Part shown: piece by piece, positions 44,938 through 52,385 of the stretch
Layout: the number at the start of each line of letters is the position of its first letter
How positions within the stretch are numbered: position 1 is the first letter of the stretch
Assembly: GCF_000062885.1 (NCBI RefSeq)
Contig: NC_009142.1
Coordinates: 7,119,584-7,183,583 of the forward strand
DNA length: 64,000 bases
From: Saccharopolyspora erythraea NRRL 2338
Lineage (GTDB): Bacteria > Actinomycetota > Actinomycetes > Mycobacteriales > Pseudonocardiaceae
Direction: 5' to 3'
Notes under the pieces: generated by a model
The model's input: the letters and a program-made list of their open reading frames with translations, nothing else
Database searches by the model: none
Told to the model about the DNA's origin: nothing
Program-made: the position numbers and the translations under genes

Positions 44938-45753
44938 TCAGACCTGGCCGTTTCGCTGGAACACCGCCAGCGCGCGGGTGACGCGGGTGGCGCCCTGCCG
45001 GACCGCGCGCTCGACCTCCCAGCGCCGGGACAGGAACTCGTCGGTCGGCAACGAGATCGCGACCGAGGCGACGACGCCGCCCGCCGGCTCGCGCACCGGC
45101 ACCGCCATGCACGACATCCCCTGCTGGAACTCGCCGATCTCCAGCGCCAGGTGCGACTGGCGGACGTGCGCGAGGTGGTCCTCCAGCGCGCCGCGGTCGC
45201 TGATGGTGGCCGGGGTCAGCGCGGCGAGCCCGGCGGCGTCGAGGTAGCGGGCCAGCCGCTGCGGCCCCATCGCCGAAAGCATGATCTTGCCGAAGGCGGT
45301 GGCGTGGGCGGCCTGGTGGAACCCGACGTCGAGCGGCTGCGCGCGGGGGCGCCGCTCGGAGTCCTCGACGTGGGCGATCACCACCTCGGTGTCCCGGTAG
45401 ACGGCGTAGTACGCGGCGGCGTCGGCGTCCTGGTGGACCGCGCGGATGGCGCCCGCGACACCGGGCGGCACCGCGAGCTGGCGGGTCAGCGCCTGCCCGA
45501 GGTAGCGGGCCATGTAGCCGAGCCCGTAGACGTGCTGGTCGCTGAGGTGCACGACGTGCCCGGCGTCGATCAGCGCGTGCAGCAGGTGGTAGGTGGTGGG
45601 CAGGGCGAGGTCGAGCTCGGCGGCGATCTGCTTGGCGGTGAGCCCGTCCGGCGAGTTCGCGATCACCTCCAGCACGCGCAGGGCCCGCCCGACCGACTGC
45701 AGCGGGCCCGCGCTGCCGTTGCGGCGTGCGACGCCGTCCAGCGGGGCTTGCAC
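44938..45753 (-). CDS. IclR-family transcriptional regulator
   Basis: A 271-residue regulator. N-terminal winged helix: SVGRALRVLEVIANSPDGLT, then AAELDLALPTTYHLLHALI; C-terminal effector domain with AYYAVYRDTEVVIAHVEDS and HATAFGKIMLSAM. GTG 45753 has GAAGGG only 2 bases upstream, so TTG 45762 or a later start is possible. It is the last gene of a four-gene minus-strand unit (alcohol dehydrogenase, amidohydrolase, DUF59) and probably regulates it. Confidence 0.88.
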   Translation of the reverse strand: MQAPLDGVARRNGSAGPLQSVGRALRVLEVIANSPDGLTAKQIAAELDLALPTTYHLLHALIDAGHVVHLSDQHVYGLGYMARYLGQALTRQLAVPPGVAGAIRAVHQDADAAAYYAVYRDTEVVIAHVEDSERRPRAQPLDVGFHQAAHATAFGKIMLSAMGPQRLARYLDAAGLAALTPATISDRGALEDHLAHVRQSHLALEIGEFQQGMSCMAVPVREPAGGVVASVAISLPTDEFLSRRWEVERAVRQGATRVTRALAVFQRNGQV

Positions 45754-45758
45754 GCCCT

Positions 45759-46550
45759 TCAATGTAGGTCGCCGTAGCGGGTTCCGAGCAGTCCGCGGCA
45801 CCAGCCCGCGTTGCCCTCGATGCTGACCTGCGTGGTGCGCGCGAAGCGCAGCCGCAGCGGCAGCGACTCGGCATCCACCGGGCGGCCCTCGTCGTCGACG
45901 AGCAGCGGGGCGTCGTCGGCCGAGGGCAGCCCGAGCTGCCTGCGCCGTCTGCGCAGGCGGGTGGTGTCCTCGGCCAGCTCGCCCAGGCGCAACCGGACCA
46001 GCTCGGCGTGGGTGCGCCCGGCCTTGAGCAGGCGGGCCGCGATCTGCTGCTGGTAGGCGGCGTGCGCCTTGCGCAGGAACGTCGCCCGCAGGTCGTCGAG
46101 CTCGCCCGCGGCCAGGCCGGGGAACGTGGCGTCGAAGCCGTCGCCTGCGGCGACCCCGGCGTTGATCTCCTCGGACGCGAAGTGGTCGAGCAGCCGCACC
46201 CGCACCGGACCTCCGGACACGGCTGCCAGCGCCTCCCGCGCGTCGGCGACCATGAGGTAGGCGAAGTTCGGCGCGCAGAAGTACGTCGGCAACCGCAGCT
46301 CCACCCGCACCTCGCCGTCGACGACCTCGCACGCGGCGACGAATCCGAGGTCGGTGATCGGCTGGTCCAGCTCCGGGTCCAGCACCTCGCCCAGCGCCCG
46401 CCACGCGGCGGCCTCCAAGCGCGCCGCCGCACCCTTGGCCGGGGCGGCACGCCCGCCGGCGGTGCCACTGCCCGGGCCGCTTCGGTGCCCGCCCGTACCG
46501 TCTCCGTCCACGGCCGCGGTCGCCGCGCCCGCGCTGCTCGGCTTGCTCAC
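45759..46550 (-). CDS. DUF59/MIP18-type iron-sulfur assembly-like protein with long C-terminal extension
   Basis: A 263-residue protein. After a Gly/Ala-rich, probably disordered N-terminus (1-45), a DUF59 domain is seen: AWRALGEVLDPELDQPITDLGFVAACEV and LRLPTYFCAPNFAYLMVADA, with the conserved Cys in the second. DUF59 proteins help to load Fe-S or iron centres. The C-terminal half (about 130-263) is Arg-rich and helical, with no family match. GTG 46550 overlaps the amidohydrolase stop by 4 bases (GTGA). In mycobacterial propane monooxygenase (mimABCD) clusters, a protein of this kind lies between the amidohydrolase and the alcohol dehydrogenase genes as I recall. Confidence 0.8.
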   Translation of the reverse strand: MSKPSSAGAATAAVDGDGTGGHRSGPGSGTAGGRAAPAKGAAARLEAAAWRALGEVLDPELDQPITDLGFVAACEVVDGEVRVELRLPTYFCAPNFAYLMVADAREALAAVSGGPVRVRLLDHFASEEINAGVAAGDGFDATFPGLAAGELDDLRATFLRKAHAAYQQQIAARLLKAGRTHAELVRLRLGELAEDTTRLRRRRRQLGLPSADDAPLLVDDEGRPVDAESLPLRLRFARTTQVSIEGNAGWCRGLLGTRYGDLH

Positions 46551-47599
46551 GACGTCATCGCCTCCCGGTTGGTCTCGGAGGCGACCGGCGTCCGCGAGGC
46601 CGGGACGTCCGGCGCGGGCAGCCCCATGCCCTCGGGCACGTCGATGTCGTAGAGCCGGGCGGCGTTGAGGCCGAGGATCTTGCGCTTCACGTCCGGCGTG
46701 AGCACGCCGTACTCGTCCTGCATGTCCTCGGGGATCTGGAAGTCGACGAACTTCTCGACCAGCCACTTGGGCGTCCAGATCGCGTAGTCGCTGGCGAAGG
46801 TGATCCGGTTCTCGTCCAGCCAGTACAGCAGCTCGCCGATGATCTGGGCGAAGTAGCGCGGCCGGGAGTGGATGAACGGCATCGCCACCGCCAGCCCGCC
46901 GTAGACGTTGGGCTCCTGGGTGGCGATCCAGCAGAAGTCCTCCAGCCGCGGCAGCCCGACGTGTTCGACGACGAAGCGCAGGTCCGGGAACGCGGTCGCC
47001 ACGTCGTCGACGTCGGCGACGTCGAAGGCGTCGCGGTTGAGCGGGTAGATCGTCGGTCCCTTGTGGATGTGGATGTTGCGGATGCCGAGCTCCTGGCACT
47101 TCTCCAGGTACCGGTAGGACCAGTCGTCGGTGAGCTTCCAGCCCTTGGACCGGCCCTTCCACTCCGCGGTGTAGAGCTTGACCCCCTTGAGCTGCCAGCG
47201 TTCGGCGAGGCGTTCGAGCGCGGCCAGCCCCGCCTCGCCGTCGCGCGGGTCCCAGCTGCCGTTGACGATGAACTTGTCCGGGTGCCGCTCGGCGAGGGCC
47301 CCGTCCTGCTCGGTGGTGTTGAAGCCGTTGACGAAGAAGTCGGTCAGGTACGTCGGCTGGAAGATGGCCTTGTCGACGTAGCCGACCTCGAACAGGTCGT
47401 GCAGGAGGTCCTGCTCGCTCTGCTTCTGGAAGTGCTCCAGCGACCACACCTCGCTCTGCGGGCTGAGGTTGCGGTGGTAGTCGTAGAAGCAGTTCAGGAA
47501 CCCCTCGCCGTACCGGTTGGCCTGGTTCGCGGGCGTGCCGTCCCAGAAGTGGATGTGGCTGTCGACGATGAAGTAGTTCTCGCCGTCCTTGCTGTACAT
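46547..47599 (-). CDS. Amidohydrolase family protein (amidohydrolase 2)
   Basis: A 350-residue metal-dependent TIM-barrel hydrolase. VDSHIHFWDG carries the HxH metal pair (about 13-15), HIHKGPTIYP and RFVVEHVGLPRLEDF further His ligands, and TFASDYAIWTPKW the Asp. It resembles the amidohydrolase-2 proteins encoded with soluble di-iron monooxygenases for propane, acetone or phenol, where it is needed for an active hydroxylase rather than acting on amides. No other such enzyme gene is in reach here. Start ATG 47599; translation is coupled to the DUF59 gene by a 4-base overlap. Confidence 0.85.
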   Translation of the reverse strand: MYSKDGENYFIVDSHIHFWDGTPANQANRYGEGFLNCFYDYHRNLSPQSEVWSLEHFQKQSEQDLLHDLFEVGYVDKAIFQPTYLTDFFVNGFNTTEQDGALAERHPDKFIVNGSWDPRDGEAGLAALERLAERWQLKGVKLYTAEWKGRSKGWKLTDDWSYRYLEKCQELGIRNIHIHKGPTIYPLNRDAFDVADVDDVATAFPDLRFVVEHVGLPRLEDFCWIATQEPNVYGGLAVAMPFIHSRPRYFAQIIGELLYWLDENRITFASDYAIWTPKWLVEKFVDFQIPEDMQDEYGVLTPDVKRKILGLNAARLYDIDVPEGMGLPAPDVPASRTPVASETNREAMTS

Positions 47600-47619
47600 G
47601 GGTTTCCCGCCTTTCCGGG

Positions 47620-48648
47620 TCAGGGCACGAGGATGGCCCGGCCGCCGGGGATGCGCCCCGCGTCGAGGTCGTCGAGCGCGGCCGGCGCGTCGTCGAGCGC
47701 GTAGGTCCGGGTGCGCAGCGCGACCTTGCCCTGCGCGGTGAGCGTCATCAGCTCGTCGAGGTCGTTGTAGGAGCCGACGAGGTTGCCGATCACGTTGATC
47801 TCGCGGGAGATGATGTCGATGGTGGGCACCTCGACGCGGCCGCCGTAGCCGATGACGAAGTAGGACCCGGCGTCCCTGGTCATCGCCACCCCTTCGGCCT
47901 CGGTGCCGCCTTCCCCGACGAAGTCGAGCACCACGTGCGCGCCCCGGCCGCCGGTCAGGTCGCGCACCGCCTCGACGTGGTCGCCGGTGGCCTCGACGGT
48001 GTGGTGGGCGCCGAGCTCGGAGGCGAGGTCGAGCGCCTGGGCGGAACGGTCGACGACGGTGATCTCGGCGGGCGTCAGCGCGATGAGCGACTGCAGGCCG
48101 ATGTGCCCGAGCCCGCCGGCGCCGATGAGCACCACGTGCGTGCCGGGGTGCAGCAGCGGGACCGCCTTGCGGACGGCGTGGTAGGCGGTCAGCCCCGCGT
48201 CGGCCAGGGCCGCGACGTCCACGGGCTCGAGGCCGGCGTCGAGGCGGACGACCGACCGGGCGTTGGTCAGCAGCAGCTCGGCCATCCCGCCGTCGGTGTT
48301 GATGCCCGGGAACCGCGAGTTCTCGCAGTGCACGTCGTCGCCGGAGCGGCAGGCCCGGCACAGCCCGCAGGTCACCAGCGGGTGCAGGATGACCTTGTCG
48401 CCGGGCTTGATGTTGCCGACCGCCGGGCCGACCTCGCGGACCGTGCCCGCGTTCTCGTGACCGATGATGTACGGCAGCTCGACGCCGCTCTTGTCGGCCC
48501 ACTGGCCTTCGATGATGTGCAGGTCGGTGCGGCAGACCCCCGCTGCCCCGACTTCCACCAGGACGTCCATCGGGCCCTTCGGCACCGGGTCCGGCACCGA
48601 CTCGATCTCGGGCTGCTCGCCGTAGGCGTGCACTCGTACTGCCTTCAC
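47620..48648 (-). CDS. Zinc-dependent alcohol dehydrogenase
   Basis: A 342-residue medium-chain dehydrogenase. AGVCRTDLHIIEGQW has the catalytic-zinc Cys, GHENAGTVREVG the His/Glu, CGLCRACRSGDDVHC the structural-zinc Cys and LIGAGGLGHIGLQ the NAD fold. It oxidises a secondary or primary alcohol to ketone or aldehyde; the 2-propanol dehydrogenases of propane users are of this type. GTG 48648 follows AAGGAG by 6 bases. First gene of the operon that continues with amidohydrolase, DUF59 and IclR. Confidence 0.92.
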   Translation of the reverse strand: MKAVRVHAYGEQPEIESVPDPVPKGPMDVLVEVGAAGVCRTDLHIIEGQWADKSGVELPYIIGHENAGTVREVGPAVGNIKPGDKVILHPLVTCGLCRACRSGDDVHCENSRFPGINTDGGMAELLLTNARSVVRLDAGLEPVDVAALADAGLTAYHAVRKAVPLLHPGTHVVLIGAGGLGHIGLQSLIALTPAEITVVDRSAQALDLASELGAHHTVEATGDHVEAVRDLTGGRGAHVVLDFVGEGGTEAEGVAMTRDAGSYFVIGYGGRVEVPTIDIISREINVIGNLVGSYNDLDELMTLTAQGKVALRTRTYALDDAPAALDDLDAGRIPGGRAILVP

Positions 48649-48773
48649 CTCGGACTCCTTCGGCCGGGCGGCTGGGACTGCCCACAGACTGACCACCGCG
48701 CCCCGGAAGCCAAAGAGACGTTGTCACATGCTGATAAGAGGGCGGCCGGAACACCGCTTTCTCACCCGATAGG

Positions 48774-48800
48774 GCGAGGGCTTGAGGGCAGTGCCCTCGC
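48774..48800. promoter_or_regulatory. Nested inverted repeats between the alcohol dehydrogenase and YCII genes
   Basis: GCGAGGGC (48774-48781) pairs with GCCCTCGC (48793-48800), and inside this GAGGGCA (48784-48790) pairs with TGCCCTC (48792-48798). The region separates two divergent units (starts at 48648 and 48891) and could hold an operator for the IclR protein or another regulator. Confidence 0.4.
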
Positions 48801-48890
48801 GGGTTCCACTGGCCGACCGCGGAGGTGGCGGATGCGGAAAAGCATCTTCGAGTTCGGTCGCCGGGACTATTCCTTGGCAGAATCGGCTGC

Positions 48891-49226
48891 GTGAAATACG
48901 TGCTGCTCATCTGCGATGACGAGACCGTTTCGCCGAGCAACGAGGAGCTGGCGGCGGACCCGGTGCACCAGGCCTGGGCGGCGGACCTGGAACGACGCGG
49001 CGCCGAGCTCGTGGGCGCGCGGTTGCGTCCGGTGGTGGACGCGACCACGATCCGGGTCCGCGACGGAGAGACCCTGGTCTCGGACGGGCCCTTCGCCGAG
49101 ACCAAGGACTTCGTCGGCGGCTTCGTGATCGTCGAGTGCGCGGACCTCGACGAGGCGATCGAGATCGCCGCGGGCCATCCCTACGCGCGCTGGGGCGGCG
49201 TCGAGATCCGCCCCGTCTGGGAATGA
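48891..49226 (+). CDS. YCII/DGPF-domain protein
   Basis: A 111-residue protein with the DGPF motif in VSDGPFAETKDFVGGFVIVE and an N-terminal beta strand MKYVLLIC. YCII-related proteins have a ferredoxin-like fold with a His/Asp pair. Members with DGPF nearly always sit next to ECF42 sigma factor genes and are thought to take part in their control. GTG 48891 lies 6-7 bases after CAGAAT (48879-48884) with no ribosome site. Its stop overlaps the sigma gene start by 4 bases (ATGA). Confidence 0.9.
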   Translation: MKYVLLICDDETVSPSNEELAADPVHQAWAADLERRGAELVGARLRPVVDATTIRVRDGETLVSDGPFAETKDFVGGFVIVECADLDEAIEIAAGHPYARWGGVEIRPVWE

Positions 49227-50455
49227 CCGCACCGGACCATCGGGCACGGGAGGCGGTGGCAGCCGCTTTCCGCGACGAGTGGGGCCAGGTGGTTGCGACT
49301 CTGATCGGCTGGACGGGCGACTGGGACCTGGCCGAGGAATGCGCGCAGGACGCGTTCACCGCCGCGCTGGTGTCCTGGCAGCGCGACGGCGTCCCGCGCA
49401 GTCCCGGCGCGTGGCTCACCACGGCGGCCCGCAACCGCGCGACCGACCGGCTGCGCCGCGACACCACCGGTGCGGCCAAGCTGCGTGAGCTCGCCGTGCT
49501 GGCCCGCGACCCGGACGGGCCGGTGGTGGAGGAGATCCCGGACGAGCGGCTGCGGTTGATCTTCACCTGCTGCCATCCGGCGGTGCCGTTCCCGGCGCGG
49601 GTCGCGCTCACCCTCCGCACGCTGGCGGGCCTGAGCACCGCCGAGATCGCCCGGGCGTTCCTGACCACCGAGCCCACGATGGCGCAGCGTCTGGTCCGCG
49701 CGAAGCGCAAGATCAAGGAGGCAGGTATCCCGTACCGGGTACCGCCCGTCGAGGACCTCCCGCAACGGCTCGCCGCCGTGCTCGCGGTGCTGTACCTGAT
49801 CTTCAACGAGGGCTACGACGAGGAGTGCGGCGAGCGGGACGCACGCCGGGCCCTGACGGCCGAGGCGATCCGCCTGGCCCGGCTCCTGGTCCGGCTGATG
49901 CCGCACGAACCCGAGCCGCGCGGACTGCTCGCGCTGATGTTGCTGCACGAGGCCCGGCGCGCGACGCGCATCGAAGACGGCGTGCTGGTCGCGCTGGAGA
50001 ACCAGGATCGGTCCCGGTGGGATCGGGCGCTGATCGACGAGGGCGTGGCGGTGCTCGACGAGGCGCTGGCGATGCGGCGCGTCGGGCCGTACCAGGTGCA
50101 GGCCGCGATCGCCGCCTGCCACGCCACCGCGTCCGACGCGGCCGGGACGGACTGGCCGCAGATCGCGATCCTGTACGCCGAGCTGGCCCGGCTGGCGCCG
50201 TCGCCGGTCGTGGACCTCAACCGCGCAGTGGCGGTCGCCATGACCGACGGCATCGCGGCCGGCCTGGCCATGGTCGACGGACTCACCGAGTCCGGCCTGC
50301 TCCGCGGGTACCACCTGCTACCCGCGACGCGGGCGGACCTGCTCCGCCGGGACAGCCGTGCGGCCGAGGCCAGGGCGGCGTACGAGGACGCGCTGGAACT
50401 GGCGCCGACCGAGGCGGAGCGCCGCTACCTGAGGGGCCGGCTCGAAGAACTCTGA
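49223..50455 (+). CDS. ECF42-type RNA polymerase sigma factor with C-terminal TPR-like extension
   Basis: A 410-residue protein, about twice the length of common ECF sigma factors. Sigma2 region WDLAEECAQDAFTAALVSW (about 30-48), the spacer with LIFTCCHPAVPFPARVALTLRTL, sigma4 helix-turn-helix LSTAEIARAFLTTEPTMAQRLVRAKRKIKE (core TTEPTMAQRLVRAKRKIKE), then a 230-residue extension of helical repeats ending in AYEDALELAPTEAERRYLRG. The extension and the DGPF neighbour define group ECF42. No anti-sigma gene is present; the extension is held to replace it. Two DUF899 genes follow and are the likely targets. Confidence 0.93.
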   Translation: MTAPDHRAREAVAAAFRDEWGQVVATLIGWTGDWDLAEECAQDAFTAALVSWQRDGVPRSPGAWLTTAARNRATDRLRRDTTGAAKLRELAVLARDPDGPVVEEIPDERLRLIFTCCHPAVPFPARVALTLRTLAGLSTAEIARAFLTTEPTMAQRLVRAKRKIKEAGIPYRVPPVEDLPQRLAAVLAVLYLIFNEGYDEECGERDARRALTAEAIRLARLLVRLMPHEPEPRGLLALMLLHEARRATRIEDGVLVALENQDRSRWDRALIDEGVAVLDEALAMRRVGPYQVQAAIAACHATASDAAGTDWPQIAILYAELARLAPSPVVDLNRAVAVAMTDGIAAGLAMVDGLTESGLLRGYHLLPATRADLLRRDSRAAEARAAYEDALELAPTEAERRYLRGRLEEL

Positions 50456-50540
50456 GATTTTCCTCCGGCCGATGTCGATCCGGGCCGGCCGCCGTCGTCG
50501 GTAGGGCGAAGACCAGCCCACCGGGGACAAGGGAGACCTC

Positions 50541-51281
50541 GTGCACACCGACATGGCAACACCGGCGCCCTCGGTCGTCGACCGAGCCGCCTACCAGGCC
50601 GAACTGGACGCGCTGCGGATCCGGGAGAAGGCGCACACCCGCGAAGGCGACGCGATCGCGGCGGCCCGGCGGCGGCTGCCGATGGTGGAGGTCGACGCCA
50701 CCGCAGAACTGATCGGCCCGGACGGTCCGGTCACGTTGCTGGACGCGCTCGAGGGCCGCCGCCAGCTCATCGCCTACTTCCACATGCGGCACACCGGCCA
50801 ACCGGCCGCGGACCAGTGCGAGGGCTGCACCTTCTACAACGGGCAGGTGCGGGAGCTGTCCTGCCTCCACTCCCGCGACGTCACCTACGCGACGTTCTGC
50901 CAGGGCCCGTACGAGGAGAGCGTCCGCTACCGCGACTCCATGGGCTGGGACGTGCCCTGGTACTCCGCGGCGGAGTCGATCGACGTGCTGATGGCGGGCC
51001 GCGGCCCGTTCATGCTGGCGTGCTACCTGCGGCTGGGCGACCGGGTGTTCGAGACGTACTGGACCACCGGCCGCGGCGTAGAGGTGATGGGCCAGACGTA
51101 CGGCCTGCTGGACCGAACCGCGTACGGCAGGCAGGAGACCTGGGAGGACTCGCCCGCCGGGTGGCCGCAGCCGTGGCTCGTCAACGGCGAGTTGCTCCGC
51201 ACCGGCGGACGCCCCACCGCCCAGTGGTCCCGGCTGGATGCCGGGCGCTCTGACGGCGCCGACTCGGGCGACCAGCCATGA
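50541..51281 (+). CDS. DUF899 family thioredoxin-like protein (first copy)
   Basis: A 246-residue protein of the DUF899 group. LIAYFHMRHTGQPAADQCEG then CTFYNGQV gives a CxxC within a thioredoxin-type beta-alpha unit (about 85-105), and YRDSMGWDVPWYSA is the family motif in which an aromatic stretch follows the second helix. These proteins are thought to be redox enzymes. GTG 50541 has AAGGGAG upstream. It lies 85 bases after the ECF42 gene, and its stop overlaps a short ORF made of 8-residue repeats that leads to the second DUF899 gene. Confidence 0.85.
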   Translation: MHTDMATPAPSVVDRAAYQAELDALRIREKAHTREGDAIAAARRRLPMVEVDATAELIGPDGPVTLLDALEGRRQLIAYFHMRHTGQPAADQCEGCTFYNGQVRELSCLHSRDVTYATFCQGPYEESVRYRDSMGWDVPWYSAAESIDVLMAGRGPFMLACYLRLGDRVFETYWTTGRGVEVMGQTYGLLDRTAYGRQETWEDSPAGWPQPWLVNGELLRTGGRPTAQWSRLDAGRSDGADSGDQP

Positions 51282-51310
51282 CGACCACCCGGCACGACGA
51301 CACGCTCGCG

Positions 51311-51406
51311 GCGACGACCGGGCCCACGCTCAACGCGACGACCGGACTCAGGCTCATGGCAACGACCGGACTCGCGCTCACCGCGACGACCGGACTCGCC
51401 GCCGCA
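51311..51406 (+). repeat. Four tandem 24-bp repeats between the two DUF899 genes
   Basis: Units at 51311, 51335, 51359 and 51383, each starting GC(G/A)ACGACCGG. In the plus frame that begins with ATG 51278 (overlapping the DUF899 stop as ATGA) they read ATTGPTLN, ATTGLRLM, ATTGLALT and ATTGLAAA, giving a possible 63-residue product (51278-51469) that I do not call a gene. The array may be a variable spacer or a translated linker. Confidence 0.8.
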
Positions 51407-51465
51407 CCACATCAACCACGCGATCGCCGCGAACCGCTGCGACGCCACCGAAGAGGAGAACGACG

Positions 51466-52242
51466 ATGACCACCCACAAGATCGGAACACGTGACGAGTG
51501 GCTCGCGGCCCGCCTGCGGCTGCTCGAAGCCGAGAAGGAACTCACGCGCCGCGGCGACGAGGTGGCGCGCCAGCGGCGGGAACTTCCGTGGATCCGCGTC
51601 GGGAAGGACTACCGGTTCGACACCGACGAGGGCGCCGCGTCCCTCACCGACCTCTTCCGCGGACGCTCCCAGCTGCTCGTCTACCACTTCATGTTCGGCC
51701 CCGACTACGAGGCGGGATGCCCGTCCTGCTCGGCGATCGCGGACGGCTTCAACGGCATCGTCACCCACCTGGCCAACCACGACGTCGCGCTCACCGCGGT
51801 TTCGCGGGCCCCGCTCGCGAAGCTCCAGGCGTACAAGCGGCGGATGGGCTGGAGCTTCCCCTGGGCGTCCTCGTTCCGCAGCGACTTCAACACCGACTTC
51901 AACGTCTGGTTCACCGAGGAACAACAGCGCGGGGGCGGTATCGAGTACAACTACCAGCGCGAGCCGGTTTTCGAGTGGCGCGCGGGTCAAGAAGGCGGTG
52001 GCGCGGACGCGGAGGACCAGTTCGCGGCCATGTGCGGCACCGACACGGCCACCTACCACCGCGACCGGCCGGGCATGAGCGCGTTCGCGCTGGAGGACGG
52101 CGTCGTCTACCACACCTACTCCACCTATGCGCGCGGATTGGACGCCCTGTGGGGCATGTACCAGTGGCTCGACCGGGCCCCGCTCGGTCGCAACGAAACC
52201 GGCGTCTGGTGGCGCCGCCACGACGAGTACGACAGCCAGTGA
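51466..52242 (+). CDS. DUF899 family thioredoxin-like protein (second copy)
   Basis: A 258-residue DUF899 protein, diverged from the first copy. LLVYHFMFGPDYEAGCPSCSA carries the CxxC in CPSC (about 83-86), YKRRMGWSFPWASSF is the counterpart of the MGWDVPW motif, and the C-terminus YARGLDALWGMYQWLD is conserved in the group. AAGAGGAG (51451-51458) precedes ATG 51466 by 7 bases. The two DUF899 proteins probably arose by duplication and may act on related substrates under ECF42 control. A terminator lies 100 bases downstream. Confidence 0.87.
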   Translation: MTTHKIGTRDEWLAARLRLLEAEKELTRRGDEVARQRRELPWIRVGKDYRFDTDEGAASLTDLFRGRSQLLVYHFMFGPDYEAGCPSCSAIADGFNGIVTHLANHDVALTAVSRAPLAKLQAYKRRMGWSFPWASSFRSDFNTDFNVWFTEEQQRGGGIEYNYQREPVFEWRAGQEGGGADAEDQFAAMCGTDTATYHRDRPGMSAFALEDGVVYHTYSTYARGLDALWGMYQWLDRAPLGRNETGVWWRRHDEYDSQ

Positions 52243-52342
52243 CGCGCGACGGCGGCGGGCCAAGCCGGATCCGACCGGAGACGTAGCCGGCACCGCGGCC
52301 AGGGACGGTTTCGAACGTTGCCGAGGCCATTCGTGAGCCGTG

Positions 52343-52377
52343 CGTGGCCCGCACGCTTCGAGAGCGTGCGGGCCACG
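52343..52377. terminator. Bidirectional terminator between DUF899 and CU044_5270 genes
   Basis: Fifteen perfect base pairs (52343-52357 with 52363-52377) and a 5-base loop, between convergent genes ending at 52242 and 52386. Confidence 0.85.
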
Positions 52378-52385
52378 AGTCCGCG

